From Caulobacter vibrioides (GTDB taxonomy: Bacteria > Pseudomonadota > Alphaproteobacteria > Caulobacterales > Caulobacteraceae), in contig NZ_CP023315.3 in the NCBI RefSeq assembly GCF_002310375.3, forward strand, positions 2,480,001 to 2,544,000: a DNA stretch of 64,000 nucleotides, written 5' to 3'. The translations under genes and the position numbers were made by a program. Below the pieces are notes generated by a model. It had not been told where the DNA came from. It was given only the letters and a program-made list of their open reading frames with translations, and made no database searches. Of the stretch, positions 10,678-19,882 are shown piece after piece; within the stretch, counting starts at the first letter, position 1, and each line of letters begins with the position of its first letter.

Positions 10678-12123
10678 ATGGGCAAGATCGCGTTGTCGCG
10701 CAAGGGAGACCGTCGTTTGAGCCTACCCTCGAAGGATATGATGGCCGCCATCGCCGCCACGCGCTTTGGTCTGGGGGCCCGCCCCGGCGAGATCGAGGCC
10801 GCCAAGGCCGATCCGCAAGGCTTTCTCGTCGCTCAGATCCGTCGCGAGGGCGCCGACACTCCGCAGGACGACCGCGAGACCGCCGCCGCGCGCTTCGAGC
10901 AGATGCGCGCCTATCAACAGCAGCGTCGGGCCGAGCGGCAAAAAAAGGATGGCGAAGGTGACGCCAAGATGGCCGCACAAGCCGTCATGGACGCCCAGCG
11001 GGCCCTGCGCCAGAAGGTCGGCGCCGACTTCCTGGCTCGCGCGCGACTGGGCGCTGGCACGCCGACGGCCTTCCGCGAGCGCTGGACGCTGTTCTGGGCA
11101 AACCACTTCACCGTCTCAGCCATCAAGCAGCTCACCTCGGTGCTGGTCGGCCCCTTTGAGCGCGAGGCCATCCGCCCCTACGTGTTCAGCAATTTCGAAA
11201 GCCTGCTGGTCGCGTCCTCGACCCATCCGGCCATGCTGACCTATCTGGACCAGGCCGCGTCGATCGGCCCGGGCAGCCGCGCCGCCCAGTTCGCCGCGCG
11301 CCGTCGCAACAACCCTACGGCCGGGCTGAACGAGAACCTGGCGCGCGAGATCCTCGAACTGCACACGGTCGGGATCGACGCGGGCTACACCCAAGGCGAC
11401 GTCACCGAATTCGCCCGCGCTCTGACGGGCTTCTCGATCGGCCGGGAGCAGGAGGATCGCGCCGGTCAGTTCCTGTTCCGCGAACAGGCCCACGAGCCCG
11501 GCGCGCGCACGATCATGGGCCGCCGCTACGGCGAGGAGGGTCTGAAGCAGGGCCTTGCGGCGCTGCGGGACCTCGCCGCCGATCCGCGCACCGCCCGTCA
11601 CGTCTGCGGCAAGATCGCCCGCCACTTCGTCGCCGATACGCCGCCGCCCGCCTTGGTCCAGAGACTTGAGCGACGCTGGATGGAAACCGGCGGCGACCTT
11701 GCGGCCGTGGCCACGAGCCTGATCGAGAGCCCGGAGGCCTGGGACCCGACGCCCGCCAAGGTCAAGACGCCCTACGAGTTCACGCTGTCGACCTGGCGGC
11801 TGGTCGGCGCCGAGCCTTCGGCGTTCGAGCGTATGGCGCCCATCCTGACCAGCCTGGGCCAAAGGCCCTTCGCGCCGCCCTCGCCCAAGGGCTGGTCCGA
11901 GGACGCCCAGACCTGGGCCGCCCCGGACGCGCTGATCAAGCGCATGCAATGGGCTCAAGGCTTCGCCGCCGCGGTGGCCGACCGCACCGATCCCAACGCC
12001 CTGGCCGCCTCGGCCCTGGGCGCACGGCTGACCCCGCCGGTCGCCAAGGCCGTCGCCCGGGCCGAGACCCGCCGCGAGGCCTTCGCCCTGCTGATCATGA
12101 GCCCGGAGTTCCAACGCCGATGA
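10678..12123 (+). CDS. DUF1800 family protein
   Basis: A protein of up to 481 residues of the DUF1800 family, with typical MAAIAATRFGLGARPGEIE near the start, RERWTLFWANHFTVS, NENLAREILELHTVG and AHEPGARTIMGRRYG motifs. The biochemical role is unknown. DUF1800 genes are usually paired with DUF1501 genes, as here; the two overlap by ATGA. The longest start (10678) is given, but a TTG at 10717 behind AAGGGAG or the ATGs at 10738/10741 behind GAAGGA are plausible. No clear signal peptide is visible with any start. Confidence 0.85.
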   Translation: MGKIALSRKGDRRLSLPSKDMMAAIAATRFGLGARPGEIEAAKADPQGFLVAQIRREGADTPQDDRETAAARFEQMRAYQQQRRAERQKKDGEGDAKMAAQAVMDAQRALRQKVGADFLARARLGAGTPTAFRERWTLFWANHFTVSAIKQLTSVLVGPFEREAIRPYVFSNFESLLVASSTHPAMLTYLDQAASIGPGSRAAQFAARRRNNPTAGLNENLAREILELHTVGIDAGYTQGDVTEFARALTGFSIGREQEDRAGQFLFREQAHEPGARTIMGRRYGEEGLKQGLAALRDLAADPRTARHVCGKIARHFVADTPPPALVQRLERRWMETGGDLAAVATSLIESPEAWDPTPAKVKTPYEFTLSTWRLVGAEPSAFERMAPILTSLGQRPFAPPSPKGWSEDAQTWAAPDALIKRMQWAQGFAAAVADRTDPNALAASALGARLTPPVAKAVARAETRREAFALLIMSPEFQRR

Positions 12124-13334
12124 CCGCCGCCATGAACCGTCGCTCGTTGCTGGGCCTGGGCGCCAGCCTGGGTTTCACCGTCAACCTCTTTGGAACCCAG
12201 GGCTTCGCGGCCACCGAGGGCGATCTGGCCCGCAAGAAGCTGGTGGTCGTCATCTGTCGGGGCGGCATGGATGGGCTGTCGGTGTCGCCGCCGGTCGGGG
12301 ATCAGAACTACGCGGCCCTGCGCGGCTCGATCGCGATGCGCCGCGATCAGGTACTGATGCTCGACGACACCTTCGGCCTGCATCCCGAGCTGAAGTCGGT
12401 CTTCGCCCTGGCGCAGAACGGCCAGGCCCGCATCGCGCCGGCCATCGCCAGTCCCGACCGCGCCCGCTCGCACTTCGAGGCCCAGGACGTTCTGGAGACC
12501 GGCTCAGCCAAGGTCTACGGGGCCGAGACGGGCTGGCTGAACCGCACGCTGGAAGCCCTGACGCCGGTCCGCAAGGTCGAGGGTCTGTCGGTGGGAACCA
12601 CCGCACCGCTGATCCTGCGCGGCAAGGTCCAGGCCGCCAGTTGGTCTCCCGGCAAGGGCGTCGACGAGACCGCCCGCCTGCCGATGATGTTGCAGGACCT
12701 CTACAGGTCCGATCCGTTGCTCGGCCCCGCCTTCGCGCGCGGCCTGGAAACCGAGGCCATGGCCGAGACCGCGATGGCGACCCAGGCCAGCGGGTCGGCG
12801 ATGGGCGGGGCCGGACAGAACCGGGGTGGCTCGGAAACCGCTCGCAAGCTTGGCTCCACCCTGGGGGGCTTCCTGACCCAGGCCGGAGGCCCACAGATCG
12901 CCGCCGTCTCGCTGGACGGCTTCGACACCCACGCCAACCAGCCCGGCCCGATCGCCACGCGCCTGTCGGCGATGGACGCCATGCTGGACGGGCTGCACAC
13001 GGGGCTGGGAGCCGAGTGGAAGAACACCGTGGTGGTGGTCGTCACCGAGTTCGGGCGCACGGCTCGCATCAACGGCACGGGCGGCACCGACCACGGCACG
13101 GCCTCGACGGGTCTGATCCTGGGCGGGGCGTTGAAGCGCGGCGGTATCGTCGGCGACTGGCCGGGCCTTGCCGACAAGGCGCTGTTCGAGAACCGCGACA
13201 CCGCCCCCACATTGGACATGCGTGGTCTTTTCAAGGGCGTCTTGGCCGATCACATGGGCGTCGACCGCGCGCTCCTCGAAAACAAGGTGTTTCCTGACAG
13301 CGCCAACGCCAAAGCTGTCATGGGACTCGTCTAG
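12120..13334 (+). CDS. DUF1501 family protein with Tat signal
   Basis: A 404-residue protein of the DUF1501 (sulfatase/alkaline-phosphatase-like fold) family. It opens with MNRRSLLGLGASLGF, a twin-arginine signal ending near residue 30 (GFA-ATEG), so it should be folded in the cytoplasm and exported through the Tat pore encoded at 32-34 kb. RGGMDGLSVSPPVGD, LHPELKSVFALAQNGQ, SHFEAQDVLETG and VVVTEFGRTARINGTGGTDHG are family motifs. The ATG at 12120 overlaps the DUF1800 stop (ATGA), indicating translational coupling. The substrate is unknown. Confidence 0.88.
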   Translation: MTAAMNRRSLLGLGASLGFTVNLFGTQGFAATEGDLARKKLVVVICRGGMDGLSVSPPVGDQNYAALRGSIAMRRDQVLMLDDTFGLHPELKSVFALAQNGQARIAPAIASPDRARSHFEAQDVLETGSAKVYGAETGWLNRTLEALTPVRKVEGLSVGTTAPLILRGKVQAASWSPGKGVDETARLPMMLQDLYRSDPLLGPAFARGLETEAMAETAMATQASGSAMGGAGQNRGGSETARKLGSTLGGFLTQAGGPQIAAVSLDGFDTHANQPGPIATRLSAMDAMLDGLHTGLGAEWKNTVVVVVTEFGRTARINGTGGTDHGTASTGLILGGALKRGGIVGDWPGLADKALFENRDTAPTLDMRGLFKGVLADHMGVDRALLENKVFPDSANAKAVMGLV

Positions 13335-13350
13335 AGATCCGCTCAAGGCG

Positions 13351-13376
13351 GAAAACCGCGCCCCATGAGGGCGCGG
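13351..13376 (-). terminator. Intrinsic terminator after the pseudouridine synthase gene
   Basis: Read on the minus strand, an eight-base-pair GC stem (CCGCGCCC / GGGCGCGG, loop at 13364-13368) is followed by TTTT. It lies 25 bases past the stop of the crcB-pseudouridine synthase operon and may also slow transcription from the convergent DUF1501 gene. Confidence 0.6.
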
Positions 13377-13401
13377 CAGGTGGGGGACCAAGCGGCGCGG
13401 A

Positions 13402-14397
13402 TCAGCGTCGCTTGGTCTGACGCCGGGCGAAGGGCTCAGCGTCCGCCTCATCCTCAGAGAAGCCGAACTTGCGGAAGCCTTCCTGCATCTCAGGACTGAG
13501 CGGCGCTTCGATGTGCAACATCCCGGCCGACGGGTGCGGCAGCAGGATCGAGCGCGCGTGCAGCTGCAGCTTCAGGCCTTCCGACAGCGGCGCCGACTTC
13601 TCGTCGCCATACTTGGGATCGCCCAGGATCGGGTGGCCCATCGCCTTCATGTGGGCGCGCAGCTGGTGGGTGCGGCCGGTGTGGGGACGCAGCGCCATCC
13701 AGGTGACGCGGGGACCTGCGCGGCTGATGGTCACGAACTCGGTCTCGGCCGGCTGGGCGTCGGGATCCTTGGGCTGGGCGGGCACGACCAACTCACGATC
13801 GCCCACCCCGCGCTTGGCCAGATGCAGCTCCATCACGCCTTCGGTCGGGTGCGGATTGCCCGCTACGATCGCCCAGTAGGTCTTCTGAGCCTTGCGCTTA
13901 GCGAAGGCGCCCGACAGGCGCGCGGCCGCCGACGGGGTCTTGCCCAGCAGCAGAACGCCCGAGGTGTCGCGGTCCAGGCGGTGAACGAGACGCGGGCGAT
14001 CCACGCCCTCGCCCCAGGCGCTGAGCAGCTTGTCGACGTGCTTGGTGGTCTTGGTGCCGCCCTGCACGGCCAGACCCGCCGGCTTGTTCAGGGCCAGGAC
14101 CTCTTCGTCCTCATAGAGGACCAGTGAGCGGGCATAGGCGATGTCGCGCGGCGACAGCTTGTTCTTGTCCGACGGATCGGGCGCGTCGGGCAGCGGCGGC
14201 ACCCGGATCTGGCTGCCGGCGGCCAGCTTGGTGTCGGCCTTGGCGCGCGAACCGTCGACCCGGACCTGGCCCGAGCGGAACAGCTTGTTCAGCTGGATGT
14301 GGTTCAGGTGCGGCCAACGACGCTTGAACCAGCGATCGAGGCGGACCCCGTCCTCGCCGGCGTCGACGTACAGGGTGCGGACTTCCTTGGTGCTCAT
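13402..14397 (-). CDS. RluA-family 23S rRNA pseudouridine synthase (RluC-like)
   Basis: A 331-residue pseudouridine synthase. An N-terminal S4 RNA-binding domain (RLDRWFKRRWPHLNHIQLN) is followed by the RluA-type catalytic domain, with the catalytic Asp in HRLDRDTSGVLLLGKT near residue 137 and HTGRTHQLRAHM later. The S4-plus-catalytic layout fits RluC/RluD, which modify 23S rRNA uridines; the exact target is not determinable. The ATG at 14397 overlaps the crcB stop (ATGA); the longer frame upstream is antisense to crcB and rejected. The C-terminal tail is short and basic. Confidence 0.9.
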   Translation of the reverse strand: MSTKEVRTLYVDAGEDGVRLDRWFKRRWPHLNHIQLNKLFRSGQVRVDGSRAKADTKLAAGSQIRVPPLPDAPDPSDKNKLSPRDIAYARSLVLYEDEEVLALNKPAGLAVQGGTKTTKHVDKLLSAWGEGVDRPRLVHRLDRDTSGVLLLGKTPSAAARLSGAFAKRKAQKTYWAIVAGNPHPTEGVMELHLAKRGVGDRELVVPAQPKDPDAQPAETEFVTISRAGPRVTWMALRPHTGRTHQLRAHMKAMGHPILGDPKYGDEKSAPLSEGLKLQLHARSILLPHPSAGMLHIEAPLSPEMQEGFRKFGFSEDEADAEPFARRQTKRR

Positions 14398-14777
14398 GCG
14401 AAGACTTTCCGGGCCACCAGCAGGCCCGCGAACAGGGCCGCGATCGCCAGAAGGACGCTCGCGGCGGAATAGGTGAACGCCTGGCCGTAGTCGCGCTTCT
14501 GGATCATCAGCGCAGTCTCCAGCGAGAACGACGAAAAAGTGGTGAAGCCGCCCAGGACGCCGACACCCAGCATGACGCGCCAGGTCTCGCTGGAGGTGTT
14601 TCCCCGATGGGCCAGCCAGGACGCCAGGCAGCCCATCAGAAAGCCGCCGACGACATTGACCGTGAAGGTTCCATACGGCCAACCGGGTCCCATGACCCGC
14701 ATCGCACCGACGCCCACCAGATAGCGCGCGACGGACCCGACGGCCCCGCCGGCCGCCACGAGGAGCAGCTTGTTCAT
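14394..14777 (-). CDS. crcB: CrcB/Fluc fluoride channel
   Basis: A 127-residue, four-helix membrane protein that exports fluoride as an antiparallel dimer. GTFTVNVVGGFLMG (about 36-49) and GGFTTFSSFSLE (about 76-87) are the family signatures, including the Asn and the Phe/Thr/Ser residues lining the pore. It overlaps the downstream pseudouridine synthase start by four bases. A fluoride riboswitch often precedes crcB, but I do not recognise one in the 163 bases upstream. Confidence 0.93.
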   Translation of the reverse strand: MNKLLLVAAGGAVGSVARYLVGVGAMRVMGPGWPYGTFTVNVVGGFLMGCLASWLAHRGNTSSETWRVMLGVGVLGGFTTFSSFSLETALMIQKRDYGQAFTYSAASVLLAIAALFAGLLVARKVFA

Positions 14778-14940
14778 GACCGCCTTATGCGCCGAGGGGC
14801 CGTGAACGCCAAGCGCTCACCGTCATTCCCTTGGTTTTCCCGGGTTTCTTTCACGGTAAACCCCGCCGGAAACCCTATTTCCAAACGAGAGGTTAAGCGC
14901 GTGATCGGCACTCTTCGGGCGAATTAAAAGCGTAAGGCCC

Positions 14941-16170
14941 ATGCCCTTCGACACCCCATCATCGAACGCGAGCGAACGCGTGGCCCTCCCCGCGCCGGTC
15001 ATCCAGCGTTTGGCGGGCACGGATCTGGTCGCGCGCGGCGCGGTGAACGTCATCAGCATCAAGGCCATCCGCGCGTGGGCCGGCGAGTGGTGGAGCCACA
15101 AGCGCAGCGACGTCTGGACCTATGTCGAACGCAAGCTCCACGATCACCTGGACCGGCAGGATCTTCGCGCCCGTATTTCGGACAGCGAGTTCCTGATCGC
15201 GATGAACCATGATCAGGGCCTGGCCGCGCAGGCGACCAGCGTCAAGATCCTCGAAGACGTGCTGACCCATCTGCTGGGCGCAGCCTCGGTAACGGACCTC
15301 GGAATTCGGTCGGTCATCGGCCTGGAGGACGGCGCGGCGGTCTGCCGACGCATCGACCCGATGATCGTCCTCGCCGCCCGGGCGCGGCGCGACTCCGCGC
15401 GATCGCCCGTCCGCATCGCGGTCGAGCCGTCCGACGAGGCCCGCCGCACCCCGGTGGCGTTCACGACGGCGGGTGGCGCGGCGCTGCGGGTCGACTTCAC
15501 GCTCGAGCACGTGGTCAGCCTTCGACGCAACATCACCACGGCCGTGCGCATCGAGCCGATGGTCACCCATCTGGCCAGCGGGCGGCAGACCTCGGCCCGG
15601 ACCTTGACCAAGCTGTCGGACCGCGACGTCGCCTTCATCGACGAGTCGACCCTGAAGTACGCAGCCGTCTTCGCGCGATCGGCGCAGGGGCCCAATACGC
15701 CCGAGCTCATCCTCCCGGCCTCGTTCCGCACCCTGGGCACCCAGCGTGGCCGAGACCTGCTGACGGGCACGGCGGGTCTTTCGCTGAGCTTGCTGCGCGG
15801 CGGCGTGATGATCGAACTGGTGGATGTCACGCGCGGCACGCCGGCGGGGCGCCTGCTGGAGGTCGTGGGCTTGTTGCGCGCCCTGACGCGCGGGGTGATC
15901 GCCCGCGTGCCCCCGGATAAGGAAGCCCTGCGCGTGCTGCGCGACGCACGCGTGGCCGGCCTTGCGCTCGACGGATCGGATCTCTCGGGCGAGGCCGCCA
16001 ACATCGCCATGGACATCATGAACTTCGGCCGCGATGCGCGCGGTCTGGCGCCGATGACCGTCCTGCAGGGCCTGCCTACGGAAGGCTACTTCGCCGCCGC
16101 CGAGACGGCCGGTCTGACCCACGCCTCGTTGAGGGCCGCCTATCCGCTGTCCAAGCCGGCCGCGGCCTAA
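14941..16170 (+). CDS. Uncharacterised protein, possible degenerate GGDEF-EAL relative
   Basis: A 409-residue soluble protein with no signal peptide or membrane helix. The stretch RQDLRARISDSEFLIAM at about residues 72-88 lines up by eye with the RxxDLxARLGGDEFLxL core of diguanylate cyclases, with the GGDEF signature changed to SDSEF. Near residue 376, VLQGLPTEGYFAAAETAG resembles the AEGVETEEQ segment at the end of EAL domains. If correct, both catalytic sites are dead and the protein may be a binding or scaffold protein. It is divergent from crcB and overlaps the end of recN by four bases tail to tail. The fold proposal is inference; only the ORF is certain. Confidence 0.75.
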   Translation: MPFDTPSSNASERVALPAPVIQRLAGTDLVARGAVNVISIKAIRAWAGEWWSHKRSDVWTYVERKLHDHLDRQDLRARISDSEFLIAMNHDQGLAAQATSVKILEDVLTHLLGAASVTDLGIRSVIGLEDGAAVCRRIDPMIVLAARARRDSARSPVRIAVEPSDEARRTPVAFTTAGGAALRVDFTLEHVVSLRRNITTAVRIEPMVTHLASGRQTSARTLTKLSDRDVAFIDESTLKYAAVFARSAQGPNTPELILPASFRTLGTQRGRDLLTGTAGLSLSLLRGGVMIELVDVTRGTPAGRLLEVVGLLRALTRGVIARVPPDKEALRVLRDARVAGLALDGSDLSGEAANIAMDIMNFGRDARGLAPMTVLQGLPTEGYFAAAETAGLTHASLRAAYPLSKPAAA

Positions 16171-17873
16171 ACCTCGAGGGTCAACAAGGCCCGCGCTGCT
16201 GCGCGAGCAGCTTCGGTCACCTCGGCTCCAGACAGCATACGGGCGATCTCCTCCTCCCGCTGGGCGGGTGTGAGCGGCTCGACCTTGGTGCGCGTCGAGG
16301 TGTCATCGCCCGACTTCGAGATCCGCCAGTGCGCGTCGCCGCGCGCGGCCACCTGCGCCGAGTGCGTGACGACCAGAACCTGAGCGTTGGCCGCCAGACG
16401 CCGGAGCCGTAGGCCGACAGCGTCCGCGACCGCCCCGCCGACACCCTGATCAACTTCATCGAAGATCATCAGCGGCTGAGGTCCGCCGCCGCGTCCCGCC
16501 AGGGCCGCCTTCAGCGCCAGCGCAAAGCGCGCCAGCTCACCGCCCGAGGCGATGGCCTCCATCGGCCCGAACGGCGCGCCGGGATTGGTCGAAATCTCGA
16601 AGGCCACACGATCCAGACCCGACGGCCCGGCGCGGTCCTCGCCCAAGGGGTCGAGCGCGACCCGGAACCTGGCCTTCTCGAGCTTCAGCGGCGCCAGCTC
16701 CGCCTCGACCGCCTTAGCCAAGGCGTCACCCGCCGCGCGACGTTCGGCCGACAGGGCTTCGGCGGCGTAGAGATAGGCCTCGCGCGCTTCGGCGGCGTCC
16801 TTGTCGGCGGCGCGCAGCGCGTCCTCAGAAGTCTCGATGGCCTGCAGACGGGCGGCGAACTCCGCGCGCTTGCCGGGCAGGTCGTCGACCAGCACGTTCA
16901 GCTTCCGCGCCATGGCGCGCAGGGCGAACAGGCGTTCCTCAGCCTTCTCCAGGCGATCGGGCTCGAACTCGAAGCTCTCGGCGATGGCGTCGATGGCGGC
17001 TGAGGCTTCCTGCGCCTCGACCAGCGCCCGGTCCACGGCCTCGCAGGCCGCCGAGAGGCGCGTCATGGCCGAGCCCTCGGCCTGTGCGCCGGCCTGCAAC
17101 GCGCGGTCGCGCGCCCGCTCGAGCGCGCGATAGGCCTGAGCCAGGCGGCCTGACAGATTATCGCCGCCCAGCGCGTCCTGCGCCGCGGCGATGTCGGCCA
17201 TGGCCTTTTCGGCGGAGCTGAGCAGAGCCCGCTCCTCGGCCAGGCTCAGTTCCTCGCCTTCACGCGGATCCAGACGGTCCAGTTCAGACAGCCGAAGGGT
17301 TAGTTCCTCGGTCTCGGCCGTCGCGCGGCTGGCCAGATCGCGAAGGTCGTCGGCCTTGTCGCGGGCGGCGCGCCAGGCGCTCCAAGCCGAGGCGACCGCG
17401 CCCAGACTGACCCCGCCGAAGGCGTCGAGCAGGCCGCGATGGGTCTTGGGGTCCAGCAAGCCGACGGTCTCGTGCTGGCCATGCACCTCCAGCAGCAGCG
17501 CGCCCAGGTCCTTCAGCACGCCGACGCTGGTGGCCTGGTCGTTGACGAAGGCGCGCGAGCGACCGTCGGGCGACAGCTGCCGGCGCAGAACAAGGTCCTC
17601 GTCACGGGCGTAGGCCAGGCCCTTGTCGTCGAGGTAGGCAAAGGCGGGGTGGTCGGCTGGCAGGGCGAAGATCGCGGTGGCCGACGCATGGCCGGCCGCG
17701 CCCCGACGCACCAGTCCGGCGTCGGCGCGCGCGCCGGTCGCCAGGCCCAGAGCGTCGAGAATGATCGACTTGCCCGCGCCGGTTTCACCGGTCAGCGCCG
17801 TCAGACCTTCGCCGATGGCGAGGTCCAGGCTCTCGATGAGCACGACGTCACGGATGGAAAGGCCGATCAGCAT
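16167..17873 (-). CDS. recN: DNA repair protein RecN
   Basis: A 568-residue SMC-like ATPase acting in double-strand-break repair and cohesion. The Walker A LTGETGAGKSIILDAL is at about residues 27-42, the long central coiled coil is rich in Ala/Glu/Leu, and the C-terminal ABC signature and Walker B appear as IASGGELARFALALK and PLMIFDEVDQGVGG. I chose the ATG at 17873 (MLIGLSIRDVVLIESL); the frame extends three codons further to a TTG. It follows bamD by 82 bases on the same strand, part of an lpxC-bamD-recN run. I see no clear SOS box upstream. Confidence 0.95.
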   Translation of the reverse strand: MLIGLSIRDVVLIESLDLAIGEGLTALTGETGAGKSIILDALGLATGARADAGLVRRGAAGHASATAIFALPADHPAFAYLDDKGLAYARDEDLVLRRQLSPDGRSRAFVNDQATSVGVLKDLGALLLEVHGQHETVGLLDPKTHRGLLDAFGGVSLGAVASAWSAWRAARDKADDLRDLASRATAETEELTLRLSELDRLDPREGEELSLAEERALLSSAEKAMADIAAAQDALGGDNLSGRLAQAYRALERARDRALQAGAQAEGSAMTRLSAACEAVDRALVEAQEASAAIDAIAESFEFEPDRLEKAEERLFALRAMARKLNVLVDDLPGKRAEFAARLQAIETSEDALRAADKDAAEAREAYLYAAEALSAERRAAGDALAKAVEAELAPLKLEKARFRVALDPLGEDRAGPSGLDRVAFEISTNPGAPFGPMEAIASGGELARFALALKAALAGRGGGPQPLMIFDEVDQGVGGAVADAVGLRLRRLAANAQVLVVTHSAQVAARGDAHWRISKSGDDTSTRTKVEPLTPAQREEEIARMLSGAEVTEAARAAARALLTLEV

Positions 17874-17955
17874 GGGTCGCAAGATCGCCGGGAATCAGGA
17901 TTTTTCAAAGCGCAAAGGCGGAACGAAACGGGATCAACCAGGATCCCGCCGCGAT

Positions 17956-18885
17956 TTACATGCCCAGCGGACCAAGCAGACCCTTCTTGGCCTTGCGTTC
18001 GCCGGGCGGGGCCAGGGTCGTTCCCTTGTCCTTCGACAGGATGCGTTCCAGCGCGTTTCGCTTGGCGCCAGCCTTCAGCGGCTCGACCGCCGGACGCAGG
18101 CCGTTGTCGTTCAACAGCCTGTAGGCGTCGACATACCAGCGGTCGCCCGGGAAGTTGTAGCCCAGAACCGCGCCATTGCGCTTGGCCTCTTCATTGAGGC
18201 CGAGCGTCAGGTAGGACTCCACGAGGCGGAACAAGGCTTCGGGCGTGTGCGAAGTGGTCTGGTGGCGCTCGATCACGGTCTTGAACCGGCCGATCGCCGA
18301 CAGGGTCTGGCCGTTCTTCAGGTACCAGCGCCCGATGGCCATTTCCTTGCCGGCCAACTGGTCGTTGACCATGTCGATCTTCAGGCGCGCGTCAGTGGCG
18401 TATTCGGTGTTCGGATAGCGCTGGACGACGTCGCGCAGAGCGGCCAGCGCCTGTTCGGTCGCGGCCTGATCGCGGTTCACGTCGACGATCTGTTCGAAGT
18501 AGCAGATGGCCTTCAGATAGAAGGCGTACTGCGCCGACGGATTGCCGGGATAGAGCGAGATGAACCGGTCGGCGTCGCCGACCGCTTCGGCGTACTGATT
18601 GCCCATGTAGTGGGCGTAGCCGGTCATCAGAATCGAACGACGCGACCATTCCGAATAGGGGTGCTGACGCTCGACTTCGCGGAAATAGTCGACCGCCTCG
18701 TTCCAGTTACCGCGGTCCAGACGGTCCGCGCCGGTGGAATACAGCAGCTCAACGGGACGCTCTTCGTAGGCGAGGGTCGGTTTCTTGGCCTTGCCCGCGC
18801 AGCCCGCCACCGAGGCGGCGACGAGGACAGCGGCGATAGTGACGGCCGAACGTCCCTGGAAAATACGAAGCACGGACTCTCTCAC
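17956..18885 (-). CDS. bamD: Outer-membrane assembly lipoprotein BamD
   Basis: A 309-residue lipoprotein of the BAM complex, which inserts beta-barrel proteins into the outer membrane. The signal peptide ends in the lipobox VAGC with the lipidated Cys at about residue 29. The rest is five TPR-like repeats; GADRLDRGNWNEAVDYFREVERQHPYS and KAICYFEQIVDVNRDQ are typical BamD/ComL segments. The start is a GTG (complement of 18883-18885), with another in-frame GTG four codons later preceded by AGAGAG. It sits between lpxC and recN. Confidence 0.95.
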   Translation of the reverse strand: MRESVLRIFQGRSAVTIAAVLVAASVAGCAGKAKKPTLAYEERPVELLYSTGADRLDRGNWNEAVDYFREVERQHPYSEWSRRSILMTGYAHYMGNQYAEAVGDADRFISLYPGNPSAQYAFYLKAICYFEQIVDVNRDQAATEQALAALRDVVQRYPNTEYATDARLKIDMVNDQLAGKEMAIGRWYLKNGQTLSAIGRFKTVIERHQTTSHTPEALFRLVESYLTLGLNEEAKRNGAVLGYNFPGDRWYVDAYRLLNDNGLRPAVEPLKAGAKRNALERILSKDKGTTLAPPGERKAKKGLLGPLGM

Positions 18886-18985
18886 CCTCGAAGCAAACGT
18901 GCGCCCCTGCGCCGTGCAAGGCTTCTACACCACGCCGTCGAAGGCGCAAATGCGAAGGCCGAGCCCCGACTCTTCGGAGACGCTC

Positions 18986-19882
18986 CTAAACCGCTTCAGC
19001 GAGGGCCGGCGCAAAGGCGCGCAGGCGCCAGGCGCGCGGCTGGGCCAGCAACGCTCGAACCACGGCGTTATTGAGGCCATGACCAGCCAGAACGCCTTCG
19101 AAGCGGCCGATGATCGGCTTGCCCAGAACGTAGAGATCGCCCACGGCGTCCAGCGCCTTGTGACGAACGAACTCGTCCGGACGGCGCAGGCCTTCCGGGT
19201 TCAGCACGCGGTCGCCGTCGATGACCACGGCGTTCTCCATAGAACCGCCACGCGCCAGACCGATCGCGCGCAGCGCCTCGACGTCGCGCACGAAGCCGAA
19301 GGTGCGGCAGTTGGAAAGCTCGGCGCGGAACGAGTCTTCGTCGACCACCAGGTCCACCGCCTGACGACCGATCGCCCGGCTGGCGAAAGCGATCTCGAAC
19401 GCGACCTCGAAGCGATCGGCCGGCAGCAGGCTGGCGCGCTTGTCGCCCTCCTCAACCGTGATCGGTGACAGGATCTCGATGTACTGGCGAACCGCTTCCT
19501 GGCGGCGGCGACCCGCGCGATCCAGGATTTGCATGAAGGGCTCGGACGAGCCGTCCATGATCGGCACTTCGGGACCGTCGACCTCGACGATGCAGTTGTC
19601 GATCGACAGGGCCGCCAGCGCGGCCATCAGGTGCTCGATCGTCGAGACGCGAACGTCATCGGCGTTGTTGATCACCGTACCGAGCTGGGTTTGGCAAACA
19701 GCGTCGGCGGTCACCGGCACGCGGTTGTCGCGGTCGTGTACGTCGGTCCGCACAAAGACGATCCCCATGTCGGCGACCGCCGGACGCACGGCGACGCGAA
19801 CGTGCGCGCCCGTGTGCAGGCCGATCCCCGCGAAGATCACCGGTCCTGCGACCGTGTGCTGAAAATAACCCGAAGCCGACAC
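18986..19882 (-). CDS. lpxC: UDP-3-O-acyl-N-acetylglucosamine deacetylase LpxC
   Basis: A 298-residue zinc enzyme catalysing the first committed step of lipid A synthesis. GIGLHTG near residue 19, VSTIEHLMAALAAL (zinc His at about 84), IMDGSSEPF and the C-terminal HKALDAVGDLYVLG (zinc His and Asp near 243-247) are all present, so it should be active. The start is a GTG (complement of 19880-19882). It is followed by bamD after about 100 bases. The AT-richer leader to its right probably holds its promoter. Confidence 0.96.
   Translation of the reverse strand: MSASGYFQHTVAGPVIFAGIGLHTGAHVRVAVRPAVADMGIVFVRTDVHDRDNRVPVTADAVCQTQLGTVINNADDVRVSTIEHLMAALAALSIDNCIVEVDGPEVPIMDGSSEPFMQILDRAGRRRQEAVRQYIEILSPITVEEGDKRASLLPADRFEVAFEIAFASRAIGRQAVDLVVDEDSFRAELSNCRTFGFVRDVEALRAIGLARGGSMENAVVIDGDRVLNPEGLRRPDEFVRHKALDAVGDLYVLGKPIIGRFEGVLAGHGLNNAVVRALLAQPRAWRLRAFAPALAEAV

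Noticed and set aside
14778..14940. A fluoride riboswitch upstream of crcB
   Set aside because: The region does not show the conserved GGxGATGGxGTTC core; the short purine-rich leader is not convincing.
17874..17955. A LexA/SOS box ahead of recN
   Set aside because: No GTTC-N7-GTTC pair with acceptable match was found in the spacer between bamD and recN.
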